NCBI GenBank assembly: GCA_034437555.1
Contig: DAOTTQ010000086.1
Span: 1-64,000 of the forward strand
Direction of reading: 5' to 3'
Length of the DNA stretch: 64,000 bases
From: JANWYT01 sp034437555
Lineage (GTDB): Bacteria > Chloroflexota > Anaerolineae > Aggregatilineales > Phototrophicaceae
The notes beneath the pieces are model-generated. The model did no database searches. It was not told the DNA's origin and saw only the letters and a list, made by a program, of their open reading frames with translations. Below are positions 41,345 through 51,900 of this stretch, one piece after another. Each line of letters opens with the position of its first letter. The first letter of the stretch is position 1. The position numbers and the translations under genes are program-made.

Positions 41345-43015
41345 ATGGAGCAAACGCAAGCCGTTTCTACAGAGACACAACGGCTCTTGGCACGGTCTAC
41401 GGCAATGATGGTGGTGATTTTCGGCGTGACCAAAGCCATCAGCCTTGCCCAAACGTTCATCATTGCGCGGTTCTTTGGCGTGGGGCAGTCTTATGATGCC
41501 TATGTAACAGCAAACCGCATTCCCGAACTCATTGTTGTGCTGATTGCGGGGGGGGCATTAAACTATGCCTTTATTCCCCTCTTTAGCGAATACCTTACAA
41601 AGGGCGATAAAGAGCGTGCGTGGGAACTTGCCAGCCGTGTCGTCAATACAGTATTTTTAGTGGCATTGTTTGCCAGCATCCTCGCGTTTATCTTTACACC
41701 ATATCTTGTCCGCAATGTCATCGCGCCTGGCTTTGATGCCAGCACTACCGCCCAAACCATCGACCTGATGCGCTTGCTCCTGGTGGGTACGGTGGTGTTT
41801 TCGGTCAGTGGGCTAGTCAGTGGCATTTTGCAAAGCCACAATCGCTTTTTTCTGCCAGCCATCGCCCCTGTCATGTATGACATTGGCATCTTGTTTGGGG
41901 TGGTGGTGTTGCTTCGTCCGTTAGGGTTAACGGGTGTGGCGTTGGGCGCAGTAATTGGCGCGTTCTTGCACTTATTCGTACAGGTGTTTGGGCTAGTGCG
42001 CGTTAAAGCCCGTTGGAGACCCCAGCTAGGTTGGAACGACCCCGACTTGTGGCGGGTGTTGCGTTTGATGCTACCGCGCATTATTGGCTTGGGCGTGTTT
42101 CAGTTTAACTTTCTCATTATGACAAATATCGCGTCACGCTTGGGCGTGGGCGCAATTAGCGCGTTTGATTGGGGCTGGCGACTGATGCAAATTCCGCAAA
42201 CCCTCATTGGCACGGCGATGGGCATTGTGATTTTTCCCACGCTTGCCAGCCTTAGCTCATTAGGCGATGAAAACGGCAAAAGAACCGCCATGTCGGGCGC
42301 GTTGCGCTTTATTCTGATTGCCTGTATTCCATCTGCCATTGGCTTAATTCTTATCGGGCAACCCCTCATTAGCTTGTTAGAAGGTGGCGCGTTTGATGCG
42401 TCTGCGTCTATTTTGGTGTATGGCACGCTACGGGCGTTTATGTTGGGCTTAATTGCTCATTCGATATTAGAAATTGTGGCACGTAGCTTCTATGCCGATA
42501 AAGATACATTCTTTCCCCTCGTGGCAGCTCTCATTGGCGCGTTGGTCAATGTGGTGCTGTCATTTACGCTAAGTGGTGTGGCAGAAGCCGATGTCAACAA
42601 CGTCTTTAGCTTGGGCATCCTTAACGCCCCCAACATTGGCACATCACCCATTTTTGGCAACGTTAGCGGGCTGGCACTCGCTAATTCAATTGCGACTAGC
42701 GTAGAAGTGGGCATCCTCTTGTTTGTGCTTCGCAGGCGTTGGCATGGTATTCATGAACGCACACTTGCCAGCACCACCCTAAAGGCATTGGTTGCCAGCC
42801 TCGTAATGGGATTAGCCGTCATCGGCGTAGAGATTGCGTTTAACGTGCTAGGCTTGCGCGAACGTGGCACACTCTTTACGGTGGGCATGATTAGCATCCA
42901 AGCCATTCTAGGCGGTGTGGTGTTCTTTGGCGTGGCGTTAGCCCTCAAAATGGATGAAGTGATGTACATTGTGCGCGTACTATTGCGCCGTCCCACCGCC
43001 CCCCAATTGGCATAA
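41345..43015 (+). CDS. murJ: Lipid II flippase MurJ-type protein
   Basis: A 556-residue membrane protein with about 14 hydrophobic segments of the MOP/MviN superfamily. The N-terminal GVTKAISLAQTFIIARFFGVGQSYDAY and the NRIPELIVVLIAGGALNYAFIPLF region are typical of MurJ. It moves the lipid-linked peptidoglycan precursor across the membrane. The start at 41345 has AAGGGAAGG close upstream; an in-frame ATG at 41291 does not. The hydrolase gene follows after 15 bases, so these genes form an operon with the next two. Confidence 0.88.
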   Translation: MEQTQAVSTETQRLLARSTAMMVVIFGVTKAISLAQTFIIARFFGVGQSYDAYVTANRIPELIVVLIAGGALNYAFIPLFSEYLTKGDKERAWELASRVVNTVFLVALFASILAFIFTPYLVRNVIAPGFDASTTAQTIDLMRLLLVGTVVFSVSGLVSGILQSHNRFFLPAIAPVMYDIGILFGVVVLLRPLGLTGVALGAVIGAFLHLFVQVFGLVRVKARWRPQLGWNDPDLWRVLRLMLPRIIGLGVFQFNFLIMTNIASRLGVGAISAFDWGWRLMQIPQTLIGTAMGIVIFPTLASLSSLGDENGKRTAMSGALRFILIACIPSAIGLILIGQPLISLLEGGAFDASASILVYGTLRAFMLGLIAHSILEIVARSFYADKDTFFPLVAALIGALVNVVLSFTLSGVAEADVNNVFSLGILNAPNIGTSPIFGNVSGLALANSIATSVEVGILLFVLRRRWHGIHERTLASTTLKALVASLVMGLAVIGVEIAFNVLGLRERGTLFTVGMISIQAILGGVVFFGVALALKMDEVMYIVRVLLRRPTAPQLA

Positions 43016-43030
43016 AGGAGAAAAATACCC

Positions 43031-43687
43031 GTGAGCATTGAAATTCGTTATCAAACGCTAGGCGTGGTTAGCACCAATACCTATCTTATTGGCGACACAG
43101 AGACGCAAGAAGCCGTTCTCATTGACCCCGTAGACGATGCCGACGCGATTATCGCAATGGCAGAAGAAGCGGGCTGGACAATTAAACTCATTCTTGCCAC
43201 ACACGCCCACTTTGACCATGTTCTTGCCAGCAAAGCCCTTAAGGAGCGCACCGGCGCACCGTTTTACATTCATGCCGATTGCGTAAAGTGGCTCGAAATT
43301 TTACCCCAACAAGGGCAACACTTTGGCTTTGGGCAATTCTCAGAAGCTGCCACGCCCGATAGACTGCTAACGAACGAACCCGAAACCCTCACGCTAGGCG
43401 CAATTAGCCTAGAAACCCTATACACGCCCGGACACGCCGAAGGACACATTGCCTTCTTTATGCCTTCTGGGCGCGTGCTATTTAGCGGTGATACGCTCTT
43501 TAAGGGGAGCATTGGTAGAACTGATTTACCCGGTGGCAGTAGCTACGTTTTAATGGAGTCTATCTTTAAGAAAATTTTACCGTTGGGGGATGATGTGCGC
43601 GTGCTATCGGGGCATGGCAACGCCACAACCATTGGGCAAGAACGTCAATACAACCCCTTTTTGAGGGATATGGCTGATGAGTTCTAA
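43031..43687 (+). CDS. Metallo-beta-lactamase-fold hydrolase (glyoxalase II-like)
   Basis: A 218-residue protein with the metal-binding motif THAHFDH (H58, H60, D62, H63) and later TPGHAEGH and GHG motifs, giving a two-metal site. It resembles hydroxyacylglutathione hydrolases, but many related proteins cleave other thioesters. It starts at GTG with AAAGGAG upstream. Its end overlaps the next gene by 11 bases. Given mgsA in the same window, a role in methylglyoxal clearance is tempting but not supported by position. Confidence 0.88.
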   Translation: MSIEIRYQTLGVVSTNTYLIGDTETQEAVLIDPVDDADAIIAMAEEAGWTIKLILATHAHFDHVLASKALKERTGAPFYIHADCVKWLEILPQQGQHFGFGQFSEAATPDRLLTNEPETLTLGAISLETLYTPGHAEGHIAFFMPSGRVLFSGDTLFKGSIGRTDLPGGSSYVLMESIFKKILPLGDDVRVLSGHGNATTIGQERQYNPFLRDMADEF

Positions 43688-44597
43688 GCACATTTTATTC
43701 TTATTTGTAGACGGCATAGGGCTAGGCGAGGATAATCCCGACATTAACCCCTTTAGCGTGGCACACATGCCCACCCTACAGCAGTTTACAGGTGGTCTAC
43801 GCTGGCTAAAGACCACGCCTAAGCAAAGTACCCCACAAGGCGCATTTGTCCCCACAGACCCGCGACTAGGCGTAGCAGGCAGACCCCAAAGCGGCTCATC
43901 ACAAGCCGCCATTTTAACGGGTGTCAATGTGCCACAACACATTGGCGAACACTATGGGCCCAAGCCCAACGCAGCCACACGCCAACTGATTGACCAAGAC
44001 AATTTCTTTATGCGCGTTAAGCGTGCGGGCAAAGCCGCCGCGCTCATTGATGCGTATCCCAAGAGCCTGCTTCACAATATCGCACGCGGAAAAACCCTGC
44101 CCTCCAGTATTCAGCAAGCCGCCATTGCCAGTGGGCAAGCCCTCTTTGATGACCAAGCCCTACGAGAAGGGCGTGCCATCACTGCCGAATGGACGGGCGA
44201 AGAATGGCGCACGCACCTTAAATTTGCAGATACGCCCGTTTATACGCCCCAAGAAGCAGGTCGCTTAATGGTCGAAATTTCACGGGGCTATGCGTTTACC
44301 TTTCATTCCCATTGGATGACCGATTACGTGGGGCATCGTGGCACAGTCCCAGAAGGCGTAACGTTCTTAGAACGGCTGGATGGGGTGATTGAGGGCATTT
44401 TATCGGTGTGGCAACCCGATGAGGGGCTAGTGTTGCTCACCAGTGACCACGGTAACATGGAACACATCGGCGACCGCCACCACACCGAAAATGACGTACC
44501 CACGCTGATAATTGGCGCAGATAGCGAAGCCTTTGCCGATGGCTTTAGCCAATTGATTGATTTTGTACCGCGTATGGGAGCGTACTTGGGGGTATAA
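43677..44597 (+). CDS. Alkaline-phosphatase-superfamily metalloenzyme (phosphoglycerate mutase-like)
   Basis: A 306-residue member of the iPGM/phosphopentomutase superfamily. The first metal Asp is in LFVDGIGLGEDNP (D12), the active-site Ser region is RPQSGSSQAAIL (around 69-80), and SDHGNMEHIGDRHH carries further metal ligands. It is shorter than the 500-residue iPGM because the extra phosphotransferase domain is missing, so phosphoglycerate mutase activity is not certain. Start and hydrolase stop overlap by 11 bases. Confidence 0.82.
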   Translation: MSSKHILFLFVDGIGLGEDNPDINPFSVAHMPTLQQFTGGLRWLKTTPKQSTPQGAFVPTDPRLGVAGRPQSGSSQAAILTGVNVPQHIGEHYGPKPNAATRQLIDQDNFFMRVKRAGKAAALIDAYPKSLLHNIARGKTLPSSIQQAAIASGQALFDDQALREGRAITAEWTGEEWRTHLKFADTPVYTPQEAGRLMVEISRGYAFTFHSHWMTDYVGHRGTVPEGVTFLERLDGVIEGILSVWQPDEGLVLLTSDHGNMEHIGDRHHTENDVPTLIIGADSEAFADGFSQLIDFVPRMGAYLGV

Positions 44598-44669
44598 TCC
44601 CCGTTTAATGAGCATGTTTTGCACCATCCTAAACCACCGCATTAGCGTTTATAGCGAAAGATAACCATC

Positions 44670-45329
44670 ATGATAACCCCAGAAACCGTATGCAGTGAAA
44701 TTGAGCGTGTAGGCGTAATGGCAGGCATGAGGGGCGCGTTTCCGCCCGATGTTACCCTGAATATTGCCAGCGTCCTTGTTGAAGAAGGCATCCCTATTTT
44801 TGAACTTACGCTAAACAGTGAACGCCCCATTGAAGCCATGCAAGCCCTTAAAAAGCAATATGGCGATAGCGTTATCGCGGGCATGGGAACAGTGCTAAAC
44901 ACAGAGGACGCACAGCGCGTCATTGACGCGGGCGCAGATTTTATCGTGTCACCTGCGTTTCAGCCTGAGGTGGTGGAATTTGTGATGGCGCGTGGCATTA
45001 CTATGATTCCGGGCGTGATTACCCCCAGCGAGTGCGTGCAAGCGTGGAGTTTGGGCGTACCTATGCTAAAGCTATTCCCCGTTGGCGCATTGGGCATTGA
45101 ATACTTCAAAGCCATTTGGGGGCCCCTTAACCACATGAAGTTTATGTGCAATGGCGCAATGAACGAAAAGAACGCCGCCGAATTTATTCAAAACGGCGCG
45201 GCAGGTGCGGGCATGGGGAGCTGGTTAAGTGGCGATGGCACATGGACAGAATCGCGGTTGCGGTCACGGGCGCACTTGCTGTTAAATGCCATCGATGCTG
45301 CCCGTAACGGCACGAAGTTTAGCGTTTAG
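44670..45329 (+). CDS. eda: KDPG/KHG aldolase
   Basis: A 219-residue class I aldolase that splits 2-keto-3-deoxy-6-phosphogluconate to pyruvate and glyceraldehyde-3-phosphate (or 4-hydroxy-2-oxoglutarate). The Schiff-base lysine is K134 in PMLKLFPVGALG; E45 (FELTLNS) and GMGTVLN are also conserved. The length is normal. The end converges on the next gene: the two stop codons overlap by four bases. No Entner-Doudoroff dehydratase is adjacent. Confidence 0.92.
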   Translation: MITPETVCSEIERVGVMAGMRGAFPPDVTLNIASVLVEEGIPIFELTLNSERPIEAMQALKKQYGDSVIAGMGTVLNTEDAQRVIDAGADFIVSPAFQPEVVEFVMARGITMIPGVITPSECVQAWSLGVPMLKLFPVGALGIEYFKAIWGPLNHMKFMCNGAMNEKNAAEFIQNGAAGAGMGSWLSGDGTWTESRLRSRAHLLLNAIDAARNGTKFSV

Positions 45330-45868
45330 CCATTGCTATCTAAAATGCTAAAGAAGCCAAAGAACAGCAATAGCCCTTCTAGCGCAGACTTGCCTTCATA
45401 GGGATAGTGGCTAATGGCATATTCTAGGCGGGCGCGGTCTGATGACACGCCACGCAAGCCCAAAAGTTCAAATTCACTGTTTTCAAATTGCCGTAGGGTG
45501 TCGGCAAAGTCGGCAAGCATAGACAAACTGTTGTCCTTGCCAATGCTCTCACGGCGTTCTCGTTTGGATAGCCCGCGCCACGTTCTTAGTGCAGGAATTG
45601 CGCTGGCGTGCGGGGGCATCTCCAGCGTTTCTAGGTCTTTGGGTCTAAAAACCAGCATCCAATTCTCAATAGAATCAAACGAGCGTTGCATGGTGGCATC
45701 TGCCAGTCCAATTGCCCGCGTTTCTTGGGTAGAATCGGCATTCACGGGTCCCGTTGTGGTACGTTGTTGTGACCATGACTTTAGAAACTCAAAGAAACGC
45801 AATAACACCTGAAACCGCGCGGGGTCTGTAATGCGAAAGTCTATATAGCAGGTTTGGCGTTCTTGCAT
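45326..45868 (-). CDS. Protein of unknown function
   Basis: A 180-residue soluble protein if it starts at 45868, where GGAGG lies nine bases upstream; an in-frame ATG at 45964 would add 32 Cys-rich residues of doubtful value. It is rich in Arg, Glu, Leu and Phe and shows no membrane segment, signal peptide or motif that I know. It is antisense to its neighbours, overlaps the eda stop by 4 bases and lies back-to-back with proB. Confidence 0.6.
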   Translation of the reverse strand: MQERQTCYIDFRITDPARFQVLLRFFEFLKSWSQQRTTTGPVNADSTQETRAIGLADATMQRSFDSIENWMLVFRPKDLETLEMPPHASAIPALRTWRGLSKRERRESIGKDNSLSMLADFADTLRQFENSEFELLGLRGVSSDRARLEYAISHYPYEGKSALEGLLLFFGFFSILDSNG

Positions 45869-45975
45869 ATCTTCGTGCCTCCAACACATCAGGGGCTTGC
45901 AGAAGCAACGCGCTTCGCATAGCATCAAGTCATCTTTATTCACTATCATACCGTTAATTGGCAAATTCGGATACT

Positions 45976-47082
45976 ATGCGCCAGAGAATCGTTATTAAAG
46001 TAGGCACAAGCACACTCACCAACGGCACAAACCGCCTTCATCGTCAAACGATGCTTGGCATTGCCCAACAACTCGCCACCCTGCATCAGGGCGGGCATGA
46101 GGTATTGCTGGTTTCATCGGGCGCACAAGCCGCCGGTCGTGAACGGCTGGGCTTCCCTGACCTTAGCAAATCTTTGCCTGCAAAGCAAATGCTAAGTGCT
46201 GTCGGGCAAAGCCGTTTGATGCAGTTTTACGCAGAGCTTTTTGAGCTATTTGAAATTACCGTCGCTCAATTGCTCCTTACCCGTGATGACCTTAGTCATC
46301 GCGTGCGTTACCTTAATGCCCGCGATACCATGCAAACACTCCTAGAGCATCGCATTCTGCCTATTATCAACGAAAATGACACAATTGCCACAGAAGAAAT
46401 TCGCGTTGGCGATAATGACAACCTTTCGGCATTGGTGGCAAGCGTGCTAGAAGCAGATTGGCTGATTATTCTTACCGACCAAGAGGGGTTATACACCGCC
46501 AATCCGCGCACCACACCCACCGCCACCCTCATTCCATCGGTAGGACACCTAGATGAAAGCGTTTTTGCGTTGGCAGGCGGTGCTGGCACAAAAGGCGGTA
46601 CGGGGGGCATGGTGACCAAACTCACGGCTGCCCAAACTGCCACCCGAAGCGGTGTAACCACTGTCATTGCCAATGGCAAAGTCCCTAACGTGCTATCACG
46701 CCTTATTGAGGGTGGCGAGCGCATTGGCACACGCTTTGAACCCACCAGCACCCACCTAGAAAGCCGTAAACGTTGGATACTGACCGAGCGACCCCAAGGC
46801 ACGCTGTATATTGACGCAGGCGCAAGCCGTGCGCTCATTGTTAAGCAGGGCGCAAGCCTGCTCCCTGTGGGCATTATACAGGTCAAGGGGGCGTTTAAGC
46901 GTGGTGCAGTCGTTAGCGTCCTGTCGCATGAGGGCAAGCCCCTTGCCAACGGTTTAAGCAATTACGATAGCACCCAGCTAGAGCAACTCATCGGCAAGCA
47001 ATCGGGGCAGATTGTGGATATTTTGGGCTTTAGCTATGGTGACGAAGCCATCCACCGCAACAACCTTGTTCTACTTGATTAA
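45976..47082 (+). CDS. proB: Glutamate 5-kinase with PUA domain
   Basis: A 368-residue kinase that makes glutamyl-5-phosphate, the first step of proline synthesis. The amino-acid kinase core begins VIKVGTSTLTNG and includes VSSGAQAAGRERLG, INENDTIA, GDNDNLSALVA and ILTDQEGLYTANPR. The C-terminal 75 residues are a PUA domain, as in E. coli (367 residues). TTG 45958 and ATG 45976 are possible starts; the ATG fits the family. proA is not adjacent. Confidence 0.94.
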   Translation: MRQRIVIKVGTSTLTNGTNRLHRQTMLGIAQQLATLHQGGHEVLLVSSGAQAAGRERLGFPDLSKSLPAKQMLSAVGQSRLMQFYAELFELFEITVAQLLLTRDDLSHRVRYLNARDTMQTLLEHRILPIINENDTIATEEIRVGDNDNLSALVASVLEADWLIILTDQEGLYTANPRTTPTATLIPSVGHLDESVFALAGGAGTKGGTGGMVTKLTAAQTATRSGVTTVIANGKVPNVLSRLIEGGERIGTRFEPTSTHLESRKRWILTERPQGTLYIDAGASRALIVKQGASLLPVGIIQVKGAFKRGAVVSVLSHEGKPLANGLSNYDSTQLEQLIGKQSGQIVDILGFSYGDEAIHRNNLVLLD

Positions 47083-47100
47083 ACAGGAGAAATTGCCAGT

Positions 47101-47868
47101 ATGTCTGTTTTTTATACCACCACATCACGCTTTTATGATGCAGAAACCAGTAGCCGTACCGATGACCTCATTTTATACAGTCAGCTTGCCCAAGAATACG
47201 GCAGCCCCGTTTTTGACGTGGGCTGTGGCACAGGGCGCGTCATGCTACACCTTGCACAAGAGGGCTATGAAGCACACGGCATTGATAATGACCGCGCTAT
47301 GCTGGATTTGTTGGCGCACAAGCTAGAAGGCATGTCCTTCCTTAAGCCCAACGTCCGCGCCATTGAAGGCGACATCATGACGTATAAAAGCCAAGAACGC
47401 TATCCATTGGTATTGATGACATATAACGCCCTCATGCATTTTCATAACCAAGACACACAAATTGCCCTGCTAAAACGCCTGCGGTCATTGGTTGCCGAAA
47501 ATGGTTTATTGATTTTAGACTTGCCCAACGCGGGCGAAACCTTTGCCACCCAAGACAGCGATGCCATTTTACTTGATAGAACGTTTATCGACCCCGTCAC
47601 AGGGCATTTGATTATGCTACAGTCGCATAGCTACCTAGACCGCACCACCCAACTTTTGCATGTAAAGTGGATTTATGACGAAATTACCGAAGATGGCACG
47701 CTAAAGCGCACTATTGTTCCCCACCTTTTACGCTATTTCTTCTACCCCGAAATTCAGCTTTTGCTTAAATTAACGGGCTTTGCGGTGCAAGCCGTTTATG
47801 GCGGTTGTGATGAAGAACCGTTTGAAGATGGCAGTGAACGCATGGTCATTTACGCTAAACCCACCTAG
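47101..47868 (+). CDS. Class I SAM-dependent methyltransferase
   Basis: A 255-residue methyltransferase with the SAM-binding motif FDVGCGTGRVMLHLA (around 37-51), an acidic residue after the second strand (GIDNDRAM) and the further motif PLVLMTYNALMHF. The substrate is unknown; small molecules are common for this group. It lies 18 bases after proB and may be co-transcribed with it. Confidence 0.85.
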   Translation: MSVFYTTTSRFYDAETSSRTDDLILYSQLAQEYGSPVFDVGCGTGRVMLHLAQEGYEAHGIDNDRAMLDLLAHKLEGMSFLKPNVRAIEGDIMTYKSQERYPLVLMTYNALMHFHNQDTQIALLKRLRSLVAENGLLILDLPNAGETFATQDSDAILLDRTFIDPVTGHLIMLQSHSYLDRTTQLLHVKWIYDEITEDGTLKRTIVPHLLRYFFYPEIQLLLKLTGFAVQAVYGGCDEEPFEDGSERMVIYAKPT

Positions 47869-47948
47869 CAAAAACCGCCACTTAACAAAAAAGTCATGCT
47901 ACAATCCAAAGGAGATAATTACAAACCGTTGTTGATTTAGGAGAGCGC

Positions 47949-48842
47949 ATGTTAAAGAAATTAAGCGGTGTTTTTAGCCTATTTTTAGCATTAACCCTTA
48001 CAATTAATGCCGTAGCACAAGACGAAAACTGCCTTGTTCGGTTTCAAAACGCCAGAGATGAAGGGATTTGCGATAGCACCCCAGAAGGCTATGCTTGCTG
48101 GGTCATGGACGGCGTTTCGGTAACGCCTAGCCTATCAGCCACCCTAGACGCAGACGGCAACATCGAGGGTTTTTACGGTATCGGTGACATCACGCCCATT
48201 CGTAGCATTGCCAGCGTTACCCTTGATGGGGGCGCATTGCTCTTAGGCGAAGCAGACGATGAATACGCGGTACTGTTTAATACCTATGCAAGCAATTTGG
48301 ACGGCGATTTTACGGTATTAGGGCTTAGTGAGGTACAAGAGGGTGATTGCCAAGGCAGTAGCTTGTTTGTGCGTGGCGATAAAATACGGCGCGCTAACAA
48401 CGTGGTATTTCAGGGAACCAGCGAGAACGACATTACGCGCTTTGATGTAGAGGGGATTTGTAACTTCGTTGTTCCCATTGTGGGCGAAACCAGAAGCGAT
48501 AGTCGTGTGGTCATTGGTCGGCGTGGCGAAGCCGTGCGCTTTACCAACGGTAACGACGTATTGCTAGAAGAATATGTGTATGACAACGAGGGAAATTTAA
48601 CACAACTAACCATCACAGACCCCAACACGGGATTAGGCACTATTATAAGCTATATGAACGGCACACCGAACACCATTACGTATAACCAAGACATCGGACA
48701 AGAAGAACCGCGTTTTAGGCTGGCAGATATTGGCTTTGAAGGCGAGTTTACGCGCTACCCAACAGGTGAACTAGAGTGCATCCCAGAAGAAAATGAGGCG
48801 CGACGCTCATTTAGCATCGGCATCTTTGGTAAAGATGAGTAA
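47949..48842 (+). CDS. Secreted protein of unknown function
   Basis: A 297-residue protein with a signal peptide that probably ends at AVAQD (residue 24). The mature part has six or so Cys, is acidic and beta-rich, and shows repeated short strands but no motif I recognise. GGAG lies eight bases before the ATG. It is followed by a strong terminator and stands apart from the methyltransferase gene, with TACAAT but no clear -35 box upstream. Confidence 0.65.
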   Translation: MLKKLSGVFSLFLALTLTINAVAQDENCLVRFQNARDEGICDSTPEGYACWVMDGVSVTPSLSATLDADGNIEGFYGIGDITPIRSIASVTLDGGALLLGEADDEYAVLFNTYASNLDGDFTVLGLSEVQEGDCQGSSLFVRGDKIRRANNVVFQGTSENDITRFDVEGICNFVVPIVGETRSDSRVVIGRRGEAVRFTNGNDVLLEEYVYDNEGNLTQLTITDPNTGLGTIISYMNGTPNTITYNQDIGQEEPRFRLADIGFEGEFTRYPTGELECIPEENEARRSFSIGIFGKDE

Positions 48843-48877
48843 GACCTATTTGGGGATAGTCTAGGCAAACCCCAAAC

Positions 48878-48910
48878 AAAAAGAGGGCGCAGTGTGCGCC
48901 CTCTTTTTTT
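48878..48910. terminator. Bidirectional Rho-independent terminator
   Basis: A 14-bp stem (48878-48891 with 48895-48908) has a GAGGGCGCA arm, a three-base loop and A5/T7 flanks. It separates two convergent secreted-protein genes. Confidence 0.92.
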
Positions 48911-48927
48911 CTTAAAGGGGGTACTGA

Positions 48928-51900
48928 CTAAGGCGCATACGAGGCATTATTGCACTTGGCATTGCCTATCGCAGAATCACTAGCGTTAATCACACCGTCA
49001 AAGTTTAGGTCAAGATACGATGGCGCAAGCGGAACAGTACTCCCCGAATACCCACTATGTAACAATTGGTAGATATAGCATGGCGCACCTTCGGGCCAAT
49101 TAACCGAAACACCCCCCGGTAGAACTCGGATGCCGTCAAAATCCAGGATTTCACCCGGCGATAAATCGGGATAGAGTTCGATATAGTGATTGCCCGGTGG
49201 CAAGCCCGTAATGCCCACCGCAATGGGTGAATAGCGAGGTGATGATAGTGTATTTATGGCTTCAACCAACACGCCATCCACATAAACAGACCACCCCCCT
49301 GCTAACGGACCGCGCGACGTATACAGCACAAAGCCCGACCCCTCAATGAAGAAGGACATAGAAGACGAGCCATTGACAGGACGGCGAGCCGACCCACCTT
49401 GCGCCGTGTAGCCCCCTAAAGAGCGCGATGGCGAAGTCACCCAAGAGCCAAAGTAGAAGAAACCTGCGTTGGTCTCGGTGACATAGGCTTGGGTAGGCTT
49501 CAAGATGGCAAAGTTTACCATTTCGATGGCATCAAATTCGACGATGCCCGTAACGTTAATTTGCACAAGGTTTCTTGCGCCTGTCAATAAGGGGTTATAG
49601 CCCGCAGATTGGTTAAGACAGTGGCGGTTGCGATACGTTGTACCCGCAGAAAGGGTGCTAGTATTGCCATAGGAAACCCCATTAACACTAATACTAAACG
49701 TGCCACCTGTGGGGTGCGTGTTATAAATCACACAAATATTAGAGGCGGATGCTGTAAAGCGGATACTGCTTCCCACCCCACCCACATGACGACGGAATGT
49801 ACCCCCATCAGCTAAGGGTTGGCTTACCGCCTGCCAAATCCCTGTGTAAGAGAGGCTAAGCGCACTTTCTTGAACCTTGCCAGTGGCGGGCAATACGGCA
49901 CTATTAGAAATTGCGCCGTCAAACCCAAATACGCCAGACGTAAGCACCAAACGAATCACATGCTGACCATCGGGTACAGGGAAGGTAAAAGGCACGCCTA
50001 CTCCTACTGTTCCAGTATTGTCAAAGCCTGTGTATAGCGCACCATTGAGATAAACATCAACCAATCCTGCACTCCCTGTATTACGGAAAACCGTGATAAA
50101 GGGACCATTAGCGCGGAAAGTAACACTCGCATCTGCACTGCTAGTTTGGCGGAAGTTATTTTGAAGCGCACCCACCATCCCAAGCGTTGACCAAGCACCT
50201 GAATACACAAAGTGGTTGAGTGACGCATCATCTGTACGACTAGCGACTACTGCTTTTGGCAAAGTGTTTACGACATCTAACACTTGGATTCGGTCAATGT
50301 CGATATTACCCACAAAAGGCGCACGCTTAAGGGTGATGATTTTCCACTCGAAGTCGCCCCCCCCTAAAGTTAGGTTTACCACTTGGTTTGCGCGTTGGAT
50401 GGCAGAGTTACTGCTATAGGTATTGAAAAGTGTGCCATTTACATAGACCTGTATTACACCCATCACTGGGCTAAGGGTTCTGTAAAGGTTAAGTGTGTTA
50501 TTGTTTCTTACGGCAAACATCAGGGTTGCGTTTAGGTCAGCAGTGTTCATCGTCGAGCCACCCGATGCACCTGCGACCGCCGTTTTTACCCAAGACCCCG
50601 AATAGATAAAGCTAGGCGAGGATTCTTCGGTGCTAGCGGTGCTACCCACCAAGCCCTGCGCCATAGAAAATTGTAAAATGCCATTAACAGGCGTACCCAA
50701 TGTGCCGATTACAATCCAATACTCTACTCTTGCCTGCAAACTGACTGTCAGTGCAGATTGTAAAGAACCCGACGTAAAATCATCATTCACACCAAGCTGG
50801 CTAAAACTACCTCGCCCACCCGAAAATACGCCAAGCACCGTATCATAGCTAGAGCCAAATGTGCTTAGCAAGTACGTTCCCGTGACACTAGGTACAAAGC
50901 GATACCACAGGGTTTGCTTTAGTTTTTGGGGGGGTGCCCCTAAATCAAATGAAGGGTCTACCGTTTGTTCGGTGGTACTACGGCTAGAAATAGCTACCGT
51001 TTGTGTAAAAGGAGCTTTGGTAATTCGGACGGGAGTTTCAAAGCTATCGTTAAGAATAGGCACTTTACAAAGTTCACTGTTACTACGCCAGTTCATCGAC
51101 CAGTCTGCTTGCAAAATGCCGTGTCCATACCGCACATCATATCCTGCAACTCCCCTGTCAAATGCACCACAGATGAGGGCTTCTCTTACGCCCGCCACCG
51201 TCGTAGCGACTTTATCTGCCATAACCAGGGCTGCCACGCCTGCCACATGGGGCGCAGCCATAGACGTACCAGACAGATAAGCGTAGGTACTGTTTGGGTA
51301 AGTGCTTAAAATGTCTATGCCGGGCGCAGACAACGTAATCTTATCGTTGCGGTTATAGTTACTTGTGTCGCCCGCAGAATTGCCGCTAACGTCGTGGGCT
51401 GCCACACTAATCACGCCGGGATAAGACGCAGGATAGAAATACGATGACAACAAAGGGTTGGGTTGACAGCGTGTATGGTCATTGCCCGCAGAAGCCACCA
51501 CCACTACCTCCCGTGAGAGCGCATATTCGACAGCAGCTTGCTCGCTGATGGAGGGTAAACAACTGCCCAAACTAAGATTAATGACCTTTGCGCCCTTGTC
51601 TACGGCGTATACAATACCCGCCGCAACGCTAAAGTTATCTCCAAATCCCAAATCGTCTAAGACCTTCACGGGTAAAATTTTTGACCTAAAGGCAATGCCT
51701 GCAATACCAATGGCGTTATTGGTTTTAGCAGCAATCACGCCAGCAACGTGCGTTCCGTGTCCATCAATATCATTTGTGTTGTTGTTGTCGTCAATAAAGT
51801 TCCAGCCCGCCAGCACCTGCCCCGAAAGGTCGGGGTGGGCGGCTTGCACACCTGTATCCAGCACGGCAACCGTAATGCCATTGCCGTCTTGCGTGGCAAT

